From assembly GCA_023473795.1 (NCBI GenBank), contig JAMCYS010000130.1, positions 1 through 49,227 on the forward strand: DNA of 49,227 nt. Direction: 5' to 3'. Both the position numbers and the translations under genes were made by a program. Shown in pieces: positions 8,032 to 15,301 of the stretch. Under the pieces are notes generated by a model that saw only the letters and a list, made by a program, of their open reading frames with translations, made no database searches and was not told the DNA's origin. This DNA comes from Chloroflexota bacterium (GTDB lineage Bacteria > Chloroflexota > UBA6077 > FW602-bin22 > JAMCYS01). How positions within the stretch are numbered: position 1 is the stretch's first letter; each line of letters begins with the position of its first letter.

Positions 8032-8544
8032 GTGCCCAGTCGCTCTCTTCAACTGCGTTCGTTGCCGCTACTGCTTGCCATAGCCTTGCTTGCCGCCGGC
8101 TGCCTCCCCGGAGGCCAGGCCGGACCGCCGCAGGTGGGCACGGCGGCGCCTGACCTGACCGTGACCACGCTGGACGGTAGCACGGTGCGCCTGGCCGATC
8201 TTAAAGGTCAGGTCGTGTTGCTAAACTTCTGGGCCACCACCTGCCCGCCCTGCCGGGAGGAGATGCCTGACCTGCAGGCCGTCTACTCTGAGGTCCGCGC
8301 GTCGGGCGGCACGGTCCTGGCCGTCGACCAGCACGAGGCCGCCGACACGGTAAAGCGTTTCGTCGACGAGTTTCAGCTGACCTTCCCCGTGGGCGTCGAC
8401 GCCGACGGCTCGCTCTTCGCGCGCTATGGGGTGCAGTTCATTCCCACGTCGTTCGTCGTCGACAAGAACGGCGTCGTGCGCTTCATGAAGGTTGGCCAGA
8501 TGGATAGAGACACGATCCGGCGCTACTTCTCCACTCTGCAGTAG
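8032..8544 (+). CDS. TlpA/ResA-like thioredoxin-fold lipoprotein
   Basis: 170 residues. A lipoprotein signal peptide (LLLAIALLAAGC, lipidated Cys about residue 22) anchors an extracytoplasmic AhpC-TSA/TlpA domain with NFWATTCPPCREEMPDL, the CPPC redox site near residue 73, and the cis-Pro region FIPTSFVVDKNGVV. Proteins of this type reduce disulfides, often during cytochrome c maturation. GTG at 8032 is preferred over the ATG at 7981 because GGAGG lies eight bases before it and the signal peptide then has normal length. It is followed 5 bp later by a TPR protein; the pair resembles split pieces of the cytochrome c biogenesis machinery, but no ccm genes are in view. Confidence 0.88.
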   Translation: MPSRSLQLRSLPLLLAIALLAAGCLPGGQAGPPQVGTAAPDLTVTTLDGSTVRLADLKGQVVLLNFWATTCPPCREEMPDLQAVYSEVRASGGTVLAVDQHEAADTVKRFVDEFQLTFPVGVDADGSLFARYGVQFIPTSFVVDKNGVVRFMKVGQMDRDTIRRYFSTLQ

Positions 8545-8549
8545 GGAGC

Positions 8550-9989
8550 GTGGCTTTGGCTGGGCGCGTGCTGAGGGGGCTGTCACTGGCCGCCGTCGCG
8601 CTGCTGTTTCTGCTCTTCCTCTCTCCCCCGCCTGCGCAAGGGTCGCTGAAAGCCGGTCAGACCCTGGCGCAAGCCGGCCAGTACCGGCAGGCTTTGGCGG
8701 CCTATTCCCAGGCCGCCCAACTCGAGCCCTGGCGCCCGCGGGCCTGGCTGGGCGGCGCCGCGCTCCGTTGGCGTCTGGGCGAGATTAGCGCCGCCGAGCA
8801 ATCCTACCGCACGGCGCTGTCCGTCCACCCCGCAGACTGCGCGGCCCGCCTGGGGCTCGGGCGGGTTCTGGCGGCGCGGGGAGAGCAGACGGCGAGCCTG
8901 GCCGCGCTCTGGCCAACGCTCGCCGTCTGCCCCGACCCGGAGGTCGCCTACCGGGCGGGCATGGCCGCCCTGGCGGCGGGCGATTTCCCTGCCGCGCGGG
9001 AGGGCCTACAGCTGGCCGGCGCCCTTGCCGACGCGGCCGGCCAAGGGGCTCTGGCCAGGCAGGCGAGGCTTAACCTGGCGTTGCTCCTGGCCCCCGAGCA
9101 GCCCGACGCCGCCCTCGCCGAGTTGGCCAAGGCGCAAGACGGTGCCGCGCCGGGAGTGCTGCGCCAACAGGTAACGGCCCGTGAGGCAGTGCTGGCCGCG
9201 CGCCAAGCAGGCTCCTCTGGCCAACGCGACGCCGTTCTTGGCCGGGGAGCGCTGGCCGTGGGGCTGGTCGGCTTGGCCGAGGGCTACCTGCGACGTTCCC
9301 TGGCGGCGGACCCCGGCCTGGCGATGGCCCAGAACTACCTGCCTTTGGCGCTGCTAGCCGCGGGCAAGGGAGAAGAGGCTGAGAGTGCCGCCCAGCAGGC
9401 GCTGCGCGCCCATCCCGACTCCGAGTTGGCTCGCTACGCTCTGGCCGCCAGCGAGCGGGTCCAGGGCCGACCCGGCGAGGCCATTCTGGACCTCAAAGCC
9501 TTGCTGGCCACGGCACCAACGGAGCCCACCTATCTCCTTGAATTGGGCGCTGCCTGCGCGGACTACGGGGATTACGAGTCGGCCGTGACCTTCATCGCTC
9601 AGGCGGCCGAGCAGCCCGGGGCGACGCCGGACGTGCTGCTCGGCGCGGCGCGCTTCCACCTCGACCGCGCCTACCAACCGGAGCGGGCGCTCACCTGGGC
9701 TGAGAAAGCCGACGCCGAGCTGCGCGATGGCGAGTCGGGCACGGCCTATGGCTGGGCGCTCCACCTGGTCGGACGAGACGAAGACGCCATGGGGGTGCTG
9801 ACGCGAGCCGTAGCCCAGTCGCCGCTCTCGGCAGAGGCGTCCTACTATTTGGGCGTGGTTTGTGAGCGGCGCGGCTTGACCGTCCAGGCGGTGGCGGCCT
9901 ACGGGCGCGCCGCCGACCTCGACCCACTTAGCTCATCAGGGCAGAGGGCGGGTCGGGCGCTGCTCGCTTTGGCGGCGCGCAGGCCTTAG
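8550..9989 (+). CDS. Membrane-anchored TPR-repeat protein
   Basis: 479 residues. An N-terminal hydrophobic segment (residues 8-30, LSLAAVALLFLLFLSPPPAQG) works as signal or anchor. The rest is about ten tetratricopeptide repeats (for example GQYRQALAAYSQAAQLEPW, ISAAEQSYRTALSVHPAD, VQAVAAYGRAADLDPLS). TPRs are protein-binding scaffolds; the extracytoplasmic location and the TlpA neighbour suggest assembly of a secreted or membrane complex. GTG at 8550 follows GGGAG. The stop overlaps the 3' end of the convergent surE by four bases. Confidence 0.8.
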   Translation: MALAGRVLRGLSLAAVALLFLLFLSPPPAQGSLKAGQTLAQAGQYRQALAAYSQAAQLEPWRPRAWLGGAALRWRLGEISAAEQSYRTALSVHPADCAARLGLGRVLAARGEQTASLAALWPTLAVCPDPEVAYRAGMAALAAGDFPAAREGLQLAGALADAAGQGALARQARLNLALLLAPEQPDAALAELAKAQDGAAPGVLRQQVTAREAVLAARQAGSSGQRDAVLGRGALAVGLVGLAEGYLRRSLAADPGLAMAQNYLPLALLAAGKGEEAESAAQQALRAHPDSELARYALAASERVQGRPGEAILDLKALLATAPTEPTYLLELGAACADYGDYESAVTFIAQAAEQPGATPDVLLGAARFHLDRAYQPERALTWAEKADAELRDGESGTAYGWALHLVGRDEDAMGVLTRAVAQSPLSAEASYYLGVVCERRGLTVQAVAAYGRAADLDPLSSSGQRAGRALLALAARRP

Positions 9990-10774
9990 CGGTCTGGCAA
10001 CAGGTCCGCCAGCCAGGTGGAGAACAGCTCGGGGTCCCGCACATGGCCGATGTCGGGGGTCAGGGCAGTGAGCGAGACGAACCCGTTGGCGATGGCCCAC
10101 TCGTCTGAACCCACGTCGTCGCCGCTGGGTATGAGTCGCTCGGTGCGGAAGCGATAAGTACCAGGTCGTGCCTCGTGGGGTTGCACGGAGAGTCCGGCCA
10201 GGCAGCAATCGCGCGAAAGATGGGTCAGCCTTACGCCGGCCAGCTTCGCCCCGGGCAGGGCGGGCAGGTTGACGTTGAGGAGCATCTTTTTGGCCGGGGC
10301 TTCGTCGCGTATCTTTCGCGCCAGGCGAGCGGCCACCCCAGCGGCCGTCGGCCAGTCCCAGGTGTCCTCGGCGTTACGCAGGATGGACACGGCCAGCGCC
10401 GGAATGCCCTCCATCGCCGCGACAAGGGCCGCGCCCACCGTGCCCGAGAGCAACGCGTCGCGCCCCACGTTGGCGCCGCTGTTGATGCCTGAGACGATCA
10501 GATCGAAGGGCCCGCCGGGGATGGCGCCGCGCAGCGCCAGCAGCACGCAGCTGGCCGGCGGCGCGCCGACGCTGTGGGCGGTGAGGCCGCCGCGCCCACG
10601 CGCCTTGAGCTCGCGTACGCGCACCGGCCGCTTCAGCATCATCGCCGCCGCGCTGCCGCTCATGTCCCGGTTTGGGGCCGCGACGACGGTCTCACCTACC
10701 TCCGCCATCGCCCTGGCCAGCTGCCAGAGGCCGGGCGAGCCCATGCCGTCGTCGTTGGTCACCAGTATTCTCAT
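9986..10774 (-). CDS. surE: 5'/3'-nucleotidase SurE
   Basis: 262 residues, the usual length. SurE is a metal-dependent survival phosphatase acting on nucleoside monophosphates and short polyphosphates. Hallmarks are intact: MRILVTNDDG at the N-terminus (metal-binding Asp-Asp), APNRDMSGS, VSGINSGANVGRD and SGTVGAALVAAMEG. The start at 10774 is set by the family motif; upstream frame is non-homologous and would run through the promoter. It is divergent from the Tm-1-like operon and convergent with the TPR gene. Confidence 0.95.
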   Translation of the reverse strand: MRILVTNDDGMGSPGLWQLARAMAEVGETVVAAPNRDMSGSAAAMMLKRPVRVRELKARGRGGLTAHSVGAPPASCVLLALRGAIPGGPFDLIVSGINSGANVGRDALLSGTVGAALVAAMEGIPALAVSILRNAEDTWDWPTAAGVAARLARKIRDEAPAKKMLLNVNLPALPGAKLAGVRLTHLSRDCCLAGLSVQPHEARPGTYRFRTERLIPSGDDVGSDEWAIANGFVSLTALTPDIGHVRDPELFSTWLADLLPDR

Positions 10775-10804
10775 CGTTTCCCCCTCCGCGCGGACGCGCA
10801 GGCG

Positions 10805-10834
10805 ATTATGCCACGGGCGGGCTCCCGGCGGCAA
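10805..10834 (-). promoter_or_regulatory. Promoter of surE
   Basis: On the minus strand TTGCCG (10834-10829), an 18-bp spacer, then CATAAT (10810-10805), about 30 bp before the surE start. Confidence 0.55.
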
Positions 10835-10844
10835 GGCCACCGGC

Positions 10845-10873
10845 TTGACAGCCCGAGTGACGGATGCCAAACT
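10845..10873 (+). promoter_or_regulatory. Promoter of the Tm-1-like operon
   Basis: Perfect -35 TTGACA at 10845-10850, 17-bp spacer and a weak -10 CAAACT at 10868-10873. The divergent surE promoter ends only 11 bp away, so the two could compete. Confidence 0.5.
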
Positions 10874-10909
10874 AACCTTTGGCGCCCCAACGAGCGCCCG
10901 GAGGTCCAG

Positions 10910-12154
10910 TTGGCCCTGCCCAAGAGCATCGTCCTCATCGGCACCCTCGACACTAAGGGCGAGGAGTTGCTGTTCGTCAAGCGCCTGGTGGAGGGTCACG
11001 GCCATCGCACGCTGGTTGTCGATACCGGCGTGCTGGGGCAATCGCTCTTCGCCGCCGACGTCGACCGCGACACCGTGGCGCGGTCGGGCGGCGCCGAACT
11101 CGGCGAGCTGAGGGCGGCGGGCGAGCGGGGGCGGGCCCTCACGGCGATGATGGAGGGCGCGGCCAAGGTAGTGCTTCAGCTGCGGGCGGCGGGCCGCCTG
11201 GACGCCGTTCTTGGCTTGGGTGGCGGCTCCGGCACGGCCGTGGCGGCGGGAGCGATGCGCGCCCTGCCTTTCGGCGTGCCCAAGTTGCTCGTCTCCACTA
11301 GGGGCTCGGCCGACGTTTCGCCGTACGTGGGCGGCAAGGACATCGCCATTCTCCATTCCGTCACCGATATCATGGGCCTCAACCCCATCCTGCGGCGGGT
11401 GCTGGCCAACGCGGCCGGCGCCATCTGCGGCATGGCTGAGGTGGAGGGAGAGGGCGAGCGCCGCCGGCCCACCGTGGCAATCACCGCCTTCGGCGTGACG
11501 ACGCCGGCCGCGGAGCGTAGTCGGGACCTGCTGGTGGCCCGGGGCTATGAGGTGCTGGTCTTCCACGCCAACGGCACGGGCGGACGGGCGATGGAGGATC
11601 TGTTGGAGCAGGGGCTGGTGGACGGCGTGCTGGATTTGACGACGACCGAGCTGGCCGATGAGCTGTGTGGCGGCACGCAGAGTGCCGGACCGCGACGCCT
11701 GGAAGCGGCCGCCCGTCTGGGCGTGCCGCAAGTGGTGGTGCCGGGGGCCCTGGACATGGTCAACTTCTTCCGCCCCGAGGCGGTGCCCGAGCGCTATGTG
11801 GGTCGTCAATTCTACCGGCACGGCCCCAGCGCCGTGTTGATGCGCACCACCGCCGTGGAGAACGCCGTTCTCGGCCGTTGGCTGGGCGAGAAGGTCGGCG
11901 CCAGCAGGGGCCCGGCTGTCTTGCTCCTGCCTCTGCGTGGCATCTCGGCCTACGATCGCCAGGGCGAGCTGTTCTATGACCCGCAGGCCGACGAGGCGCT
12001 CTTTGGGGCGGTGCGGGCGGCCGCGGGGCCAGCGCTCGTCGAAGAAAGAGACTTGCACATCAACGATCCGGCCTTCGCGGAGGCGGCGGTAGAGTTGCTG
12101 CTTTGCCTGTTAGACGCGGCCGGCGTAACGCGGGAGGTTAGCAGTGGCAATTAG
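10910..12154 (+). CDS. Tm-1-like ATP-binding domain protein (UPF0261)
   Basis: 414 residues, one UPF0261/Tm-1-like domain. Seen: KSIVLIGTLDTKGEELLFVK at the start, LGLGGGSGTAVAAGAM, the STRGSADVSPYVGGKDIAILHSVTDIMGLN block and FHANGTGGRAMEDLLEQGLVDGVLDLTTTELADEL. The founding member is the N-terminal half of tomato Tm-1, which binds ATP and blocks tobamovirus replication; the bacterial role is unknown. TTG at 10910 is chosen because GGAGGT precedes it by six bases and the family domain starts directly after. It overlaps the next gene by 11 bp, the TIM-barrel protein that corresponds to the C-terminal half of Tm-1, so the two probably form one enzyme or complex. Confidence 0.88.
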   Translation: MALPKSIVLIGTLDTKGEELLFVKRLVEGHGHRTLVVDTGVLGQSLFAADVDRDTVARSGGAELGELRAAGERGRALTAMMEGAAKVVLQLRAAGRLDAVLGLGGGSGTAVAAGAMRALPFGVPKLLVSTRGSADVSPYVGGKDIAILHSVTDIMGLNPILRRVLANAAGAICGMAEVEGEGERRRPTVAITAFGVTTPAAERSRDLLVARGYEVLVFHANGTGGRAMEDLLEQGLVDGVLDLTTTELADELCGGTQSAGPRRLEAAARLGVPQVVVPGALDMVNFFRPEAVPERYVGRQFYRHGPSAVLMRTTAVENAVLGRWLGEKVGASRGPAVLLLPLRGISAYDRQGELFYDPQADEALFGAVRAAAGPALVEERDLHINDPAFAEAAVELLLCLLDAAGVTREVSSGN

Positions 12155-12980
12155 GTACACTCGGGAAGAAGTGAGCGCCCGTCTGAGCGTAACCCTGGCG
12201 GCCAAGAAGCCGCTCGTCGTCGCCGGCACCGGCACCGGTCTCTCGGCGAAGTGCGCGGAGCTGGGTGGCGCCGACCTCATCGTGATCTACAATTCCGGCA
12301 AGTTCCGTATGGATGGCCTACCCTCCGTCTGCGGCATAATGTGCTACAGCAACGCCAACGACGTCGTCTATGAGATGGGCGAGCGCCAGGTCCTGCCCGT
12401 GGTCAAGCAAACGCCTGTCATCGCCGGCGTGTGCGGCACCGATCCTACCAGGGAGATGGGGCGCTTCCTTGGCCAGCTCGTGGATGTCGGCTTTTCCGGC
12501 GTCATCAACTTTCCCACCGTGGGGCGCATCGACGGCAGCCTGCGCCGCGACCTGGAGGCGGTCGGTCTGGGCTTCGGGCGCGAGGTGGAGATGATCGCCA
12601 AGGCGCGGGGGCAGGGGCTGTATACCATGGCCTACGTCTACAGCGCCGACGAGGCTCGGGAAATGGCCCACGCCGGCGTGGATGTGGTTATCCCGCACGT
12701 CGGCCTCACGGTCGGCGGCACCATCGGCGCCAAGCAGGCGATGTCTCTAGAGGAGGCGGCCAAACGGGTGCAAGAGATGCTGCTGGCGGCGCGGGAGGTC
12801 AATCCGGAAGTGGTAGTGCTGGCGCACGGCGGGCCCATCGCCGAGCCTGACGACGTTGCCTACATCCTCGCCGGGACTGACAGCCAGGGCTTCGTTGGCG
12901 CCTCCAGTATGGAGCGTCTGCCGGTGGAGAAGGCCATCGTCGGCGTCATGCAGAAGTTCAAGGGGTTGACGCTGCGCTAG
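12144..12980 (+). CDS. Phosphoenolpyruvate hydrolase-like TIM-barrel protein
   Basis: 278 residues of the PEP-hydrolase-like/TIM-barrel signal-transduction family. Characteristic pieces: PLVVAGTGTGLSAKCAELGGADLIVIYNSGKFRMDGLPS, VVKQTPVIAGVCGTDPTREM, GFSGVINFPTVGRIDG, PHVGLTVGGTIGAKQAMSLEEA and a terminal GFVGASSMERLPVEKAI. The reaction of these proteins is not firmly known; the family name comes from distant similarity to PEP mutase-type barrels. GTG at 12144 follows GGGAGGTT and overlaps the Tm-1-like gene, giving translational coupling. UbiX follows after 10 bp. Confidence 0.85.
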   Translation: MAIRYTREEVSARLSVTLAAKKPLVVAGTGTGLSAKCAELGGADLIVIYNSGKFRMDGLPSVCGIMCYSNANDVVYEMGERQVLPVVKQTPVIAGVCGTDPTREMGRFLGQLVDVGFSGVINFPTVGRIDGSLRRDLEAVGLGFGREVEMIAKARGQGLYTMAYVYSADEAREMAHAGVDVVIPHVGLTVGGTIGAKQAMSLEEAAKRVQEMLLAAREVNPEVVVLAHGGPIAEPDDVAYILAGTDSQGFVGASSMERLPVEKAIVGVMQKFKGLTLR

Positions 12981-12990
12981 GAGGCACGGC

Positions 12991-13581
12991 TTGAACGAGG
13001 AGTACGTCGTCGCCCTCACCGGCGCCTCCGGGGCCGTCTACGGGGTGGAGCTGCTGCGTGCCTTGCGGCGGCTCGGGCGCCCCAGCCACCTTGTCATTTC
13101 GGACACGGCGGCGGCGGTTCTTCCCTTCGAGACTGGCCTCTCGCCTGCCGACCTGGCGGCGCTGGCCACCTGGCAGCACGACCCGGGAGACCTGTTCGCC
13201 AGCATCGCCAGCGGTTCCTACGCCTGGCGCGTTGCCGGCATGGCCATCGTACCCTGCTCCATGAAGACGCTGGCGGCGGTGGCCCACGGCTACGCCGACA
13301 ACCTCATAACCCGAGCGGCCGACGTGATGCTCAAGGAACGGCGCCGCTTGGTGCTGGTGCCACGCGAAACCCCGCTCTCCCCCATTCATTTGCGCAACCT
13401 GCTGGCCCTCGCCGAGCTGGGGGCCGTCGTGCTGCCGCCCGTGCCGGCCTTCTACAGCCTTCCGCGCACCGTCGAAGACATAGTGCGCCAGACGGTGCAG
13501 CGCCTCCTTTTCCACCTGGGCCTGCCGGTTGAACCCAGAGACGGCTGGCAGGGCCTACCCGGCGAGTCGGGCGGTGAGTGA
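12991..13581 (+). CDS. ubiX: UbiX-family flavin prenyltransferase
   Basis: 196 residues. UbiX joins dimethylallyl phosphate to FMN to make prenylated FMN (prFMN), the cofactor of UbiD decarboxylases. Motifs present: VALTGASGAVYGVELLRAL (FMN phosphate site), VISDTAAAV, MAIVPCSMKTLAAVAHGYADNLITRAADVMLKERRRLVLVPRETPLSPIHLRNLLAL and PAFYSLPRTVEDIV, which cover the expected catalytic and ligand-binding segments. TTG start at 12991 has TAGGAGG eight bases before it. It is the third gene of the operon and overlaps the LpdD-like gene. No UbiD is in the window. Confidence 0.92.
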   Translation: MNEEYVVALTGASGAVYGVELLRALRRLGRPSHLVISDTAAAVLPFETGLSPADLAALATWQHDPGDLFASIASGSYAWRVAGMAIVPCSMKTLAAVAHGYADNLITRAADVMLKERRRLVLVPRETPLSPIHLRNLLALAELGAVVLPPVPAFYSLPRTVEDIVRQTVQRLLFHLGLPVEPRDGWQGLPGESGGE

Positions 13582-13978
13582 GTCCGCGGCGGCCGGCCAG
13601 GCGGTTGTGCGCGTCACCCACGGCCGGGGCCGGCTGCGTGTGTGGGCTGTGGCCACCAGGGCGGGCCGCGACCTCTGCGTCGTCATCGCGGGGGGCAGCG
13701 AGCCCCACGTGGGCGCCGTCGCCGTGGCCCAGGCGCGCCCCAGCCTGGCCGACGCGGCTCGCACCAGCGCCACCTCCTCCGTACTCACCCTACTCGGCCA
13801 CAAGGACGACGCCATCGCCCGGGCTGCCGCCGAGCGCCTGGCCGCGGCCCTGGGGTGCACGGCGGTCGTCTCCGCCGGCCTGCACGTCGACGCGGCCACG
13901 GACGCCGAGCTGGAGGTCCTCCAGATGAGGGCCCAGCGCTGCGTGGAGGACCTGCTGGCTGCCCTGACCAACGGTTGA
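13574..13978 (+). CDS. LpdD-like prenylated-flavin chaperone domain protein
   Basis: 134 residues. The core (GRGRLRVWAVATRAGRDLCVVIAGGSEPHVGAVAVAQARP, then SATSSVLTLLGHKDDAIARAAAERLAAALGCTAVVSAGLHVDAATDAELEVLQ) matches my memory of the LpdD-like family: the small subunit of gallate decarboxylase, proposed to help prFMN handling. GTG at 13574 overlaps the ubiX stop by 8 bp, which fits coupling with the prFMN synthase. Identification rests on the IAGGSEPHVGAVA and GHKDD motifs and on the ubiX context; a profile search would settle it. Confidence 0.7.
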   Translation: MSESAAAGQAVVRVTHGRGRLRVWAVATRAGRDLCVVIAGGSEPHVGAVAVAQARPSLADAARTSATSSVLTLLGHKDDAIARAAAERLAAALGCTAVVSAGLHVDAATDAELEVLQMRAQRCVEDLLAALTNG

Positions 13979-14152
13979 TGGCCAAACTGCTACTCTGGCC
14001 GTTCTCCACAGCATCTGAAGGCGGCCTGCTGACCGGGCGGGCAGGTAGTCCAGAGCGCAGCGCCGGAGTGACGCCGGTCGCTACGGAGGATACCAGCATT
14101 CCCTGTCATTGTCCGACCAAGCTGTCAGTATGCAAGAGCGGCATGGCGCCCC

Positions 14153-14734
14153 CTAGGTTCCGGCAAGGCGCCGGCGTCCGGGCAGCGCCGGTTTGCCCTG
14201 CAGGCCGCGGATGAGCAGGTAGAGGTCGACTAGCCAGAGGAAGACCAGAGGCACGTCGGCATAGACCGCCACCTGGTACGCCTCGGGCGTGTCGCCCTGG
14301 AGAACGATCCAGGCGTCGCCTGGCACTTCCTCGCCAAACGTCTCGCGATAGGAGGCGCCCACTTGGGCCGCGAAGGGCACGCTGGCGAAGCGCTGCAGGC
14401 GGCCGGCCAGCCGCACTGGGGTGCCGGCCCGCGGCGGCGCGTAGTCCCGCACGTACAGCCGCCCTCCGGCCTGTGCGACCGGGAAGTAGTAGTACCAGAT
14501 GCCGTAGCGGAAGTGCGGCTGGACCCTGTCCAGCCGGGGTGCCGCCGTGAGCCCAACGTAGCGGTCCTCCGGCACTGCTCCCGCCACAATCTCACCAGGG
14601 GACGGCACCACCAGTGGCTCGGGATCGGAAAAGCCGTAGGCGAAGTTGCGGAGCGAAAGCGCCAGCATCCCCGTCAGGAGAAGCAGAGCCAAGGATTTGA
14701 GGGCCACGTCCCAGCGCTGGTTGCGCAGCAGCAT
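14153..14734 (-). CDS. Two-helix membrane protein of unknown function
   Basis: 193 residues. A first transmembrane helix lies near residues 13-31 (LALLLLTGMLALSLRNFAYGF) and a second at the C-terminus (VFLWLVDLYLLIRGL). Between them is an extracytoplasmic domain of about 120 residues with DRVQPHFRYGIWYYYFPVAQAGGRLYVRDYAPP and a TPVRLAGRLQRF segment resembling an OB-like beta fold. I recognise no family. ATG at 14734 follows GGGAGGAGC. It is the last gene of the oxidase operon, so it may help assemble or modulate that complex. This is context inference only. Confidence 0.65.
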   Translation of the reverse strand: MLLRNQRWDVALKSLALLLLTGMLALSLRNFAYGFSDPEPLVVPSPGEIVAGAVPEDRYVGLTAAPRLDRVQPHFRYGIWYYYFPVAQAGGRLYVRDYAPPRAGTPVRLAGRLQRFASVPFAAQVGASYRETFGEEVPGDAWIVLQGDTPEAYQVAVYADVPLVFLWLVDLYLLIRGLQGKPALPGRRRLAGT

Positions 14735-14818
14735 CGCTCCTCCCTCGCATTCGGGGTTGAAGACGGCGGCGCGGACGGAGGAAATACCGTCCACGCCGCC
14801 GTTGCACCTGGCGTCGAA

Positions 14819-15208
14819 TTACTTCTTCTTCAGCGAGTCGACGTAGGCGGCTAGCGACTCCAACTGCTGGTCGGAGATCGTGTTCTTGTCGAAGGCCGGC
14901 ATTTGGCCTTTGCCGCTGCGCACCTGGGTCTTGATGCCTTGCACGTCCTTGCTCGTCGTCTTCAAAGACGGGCCCACGCCTTTGTCGCCGCCGGGATGAC
15001 AGCCCGTGCAGTTCTTGTCGAAGATCGCCTTGCCCTCGTCCAGGTTCGCGGCGGCAGCCGCGCCTCCGGCGGGGGCGGCAGTGGCGGCGGGCTTGGCCGC
15101 TGTGGGCGATGCGGCTGGCGCCGATTGAGAGCAGCCGGCAAGAAGCAGAGCCAAGACGGCGAAGACTAGGGCGACGAAGGCTAGATTTCTACGAACCACC
15201 GAATTCAC
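14819..15208 (-). CDS. Lipoprotein monohaem cytochrome c
   Basis: 129 residues. Lipoprotein signal (LAFVALVFAVLALLLAGC), an Ala/Pro/Thr linker of about 30 residues, and a small class I cytochrome c domain with the haem-binding CTGCH near residue 68 and a probable axial Met in KGQMPAFDK. It is tethered outside the membrane and can pass electrons by swinging on the linker. It sits in the same operon as a CydA-like oxidase and so is a good candidate for that enzyme's electron donor. Confidence 0.9.
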   Translation of the reverse strand: MNSVVRRNLAFVALVFAVLALLLAGCSQSAPAASPTAAKPAATAAPAGGAAAAANLDEGKAIFDKNCTGCHPGGDKGVGPSLKTTSKDVQGIKTQVRSGKGQMPAFDKNTISDQQLESLAAYVDSLKKK

Positions 15209-15301
15209 ACTCCTCCCTGTGCCGGTTCCGCCGCCCTGAGCGGCACTTTGTTCTGACTACCCTGCCGTTGTCCGACCCGCACCGGCTCGACGGGTCGGTG
15301 G

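Noticed and set aside
9986-12058. 690-residue minus-strand open frame spanning surE and the Tm-1-like operon
   Set aside because: Only the first 262 residues from the SurE start (10774) are real. The upstream part is antisense to the Tm-1-like gene and has low-complexity, His/Gly/Arg-rich composition typical of GC-rich antisense frames.
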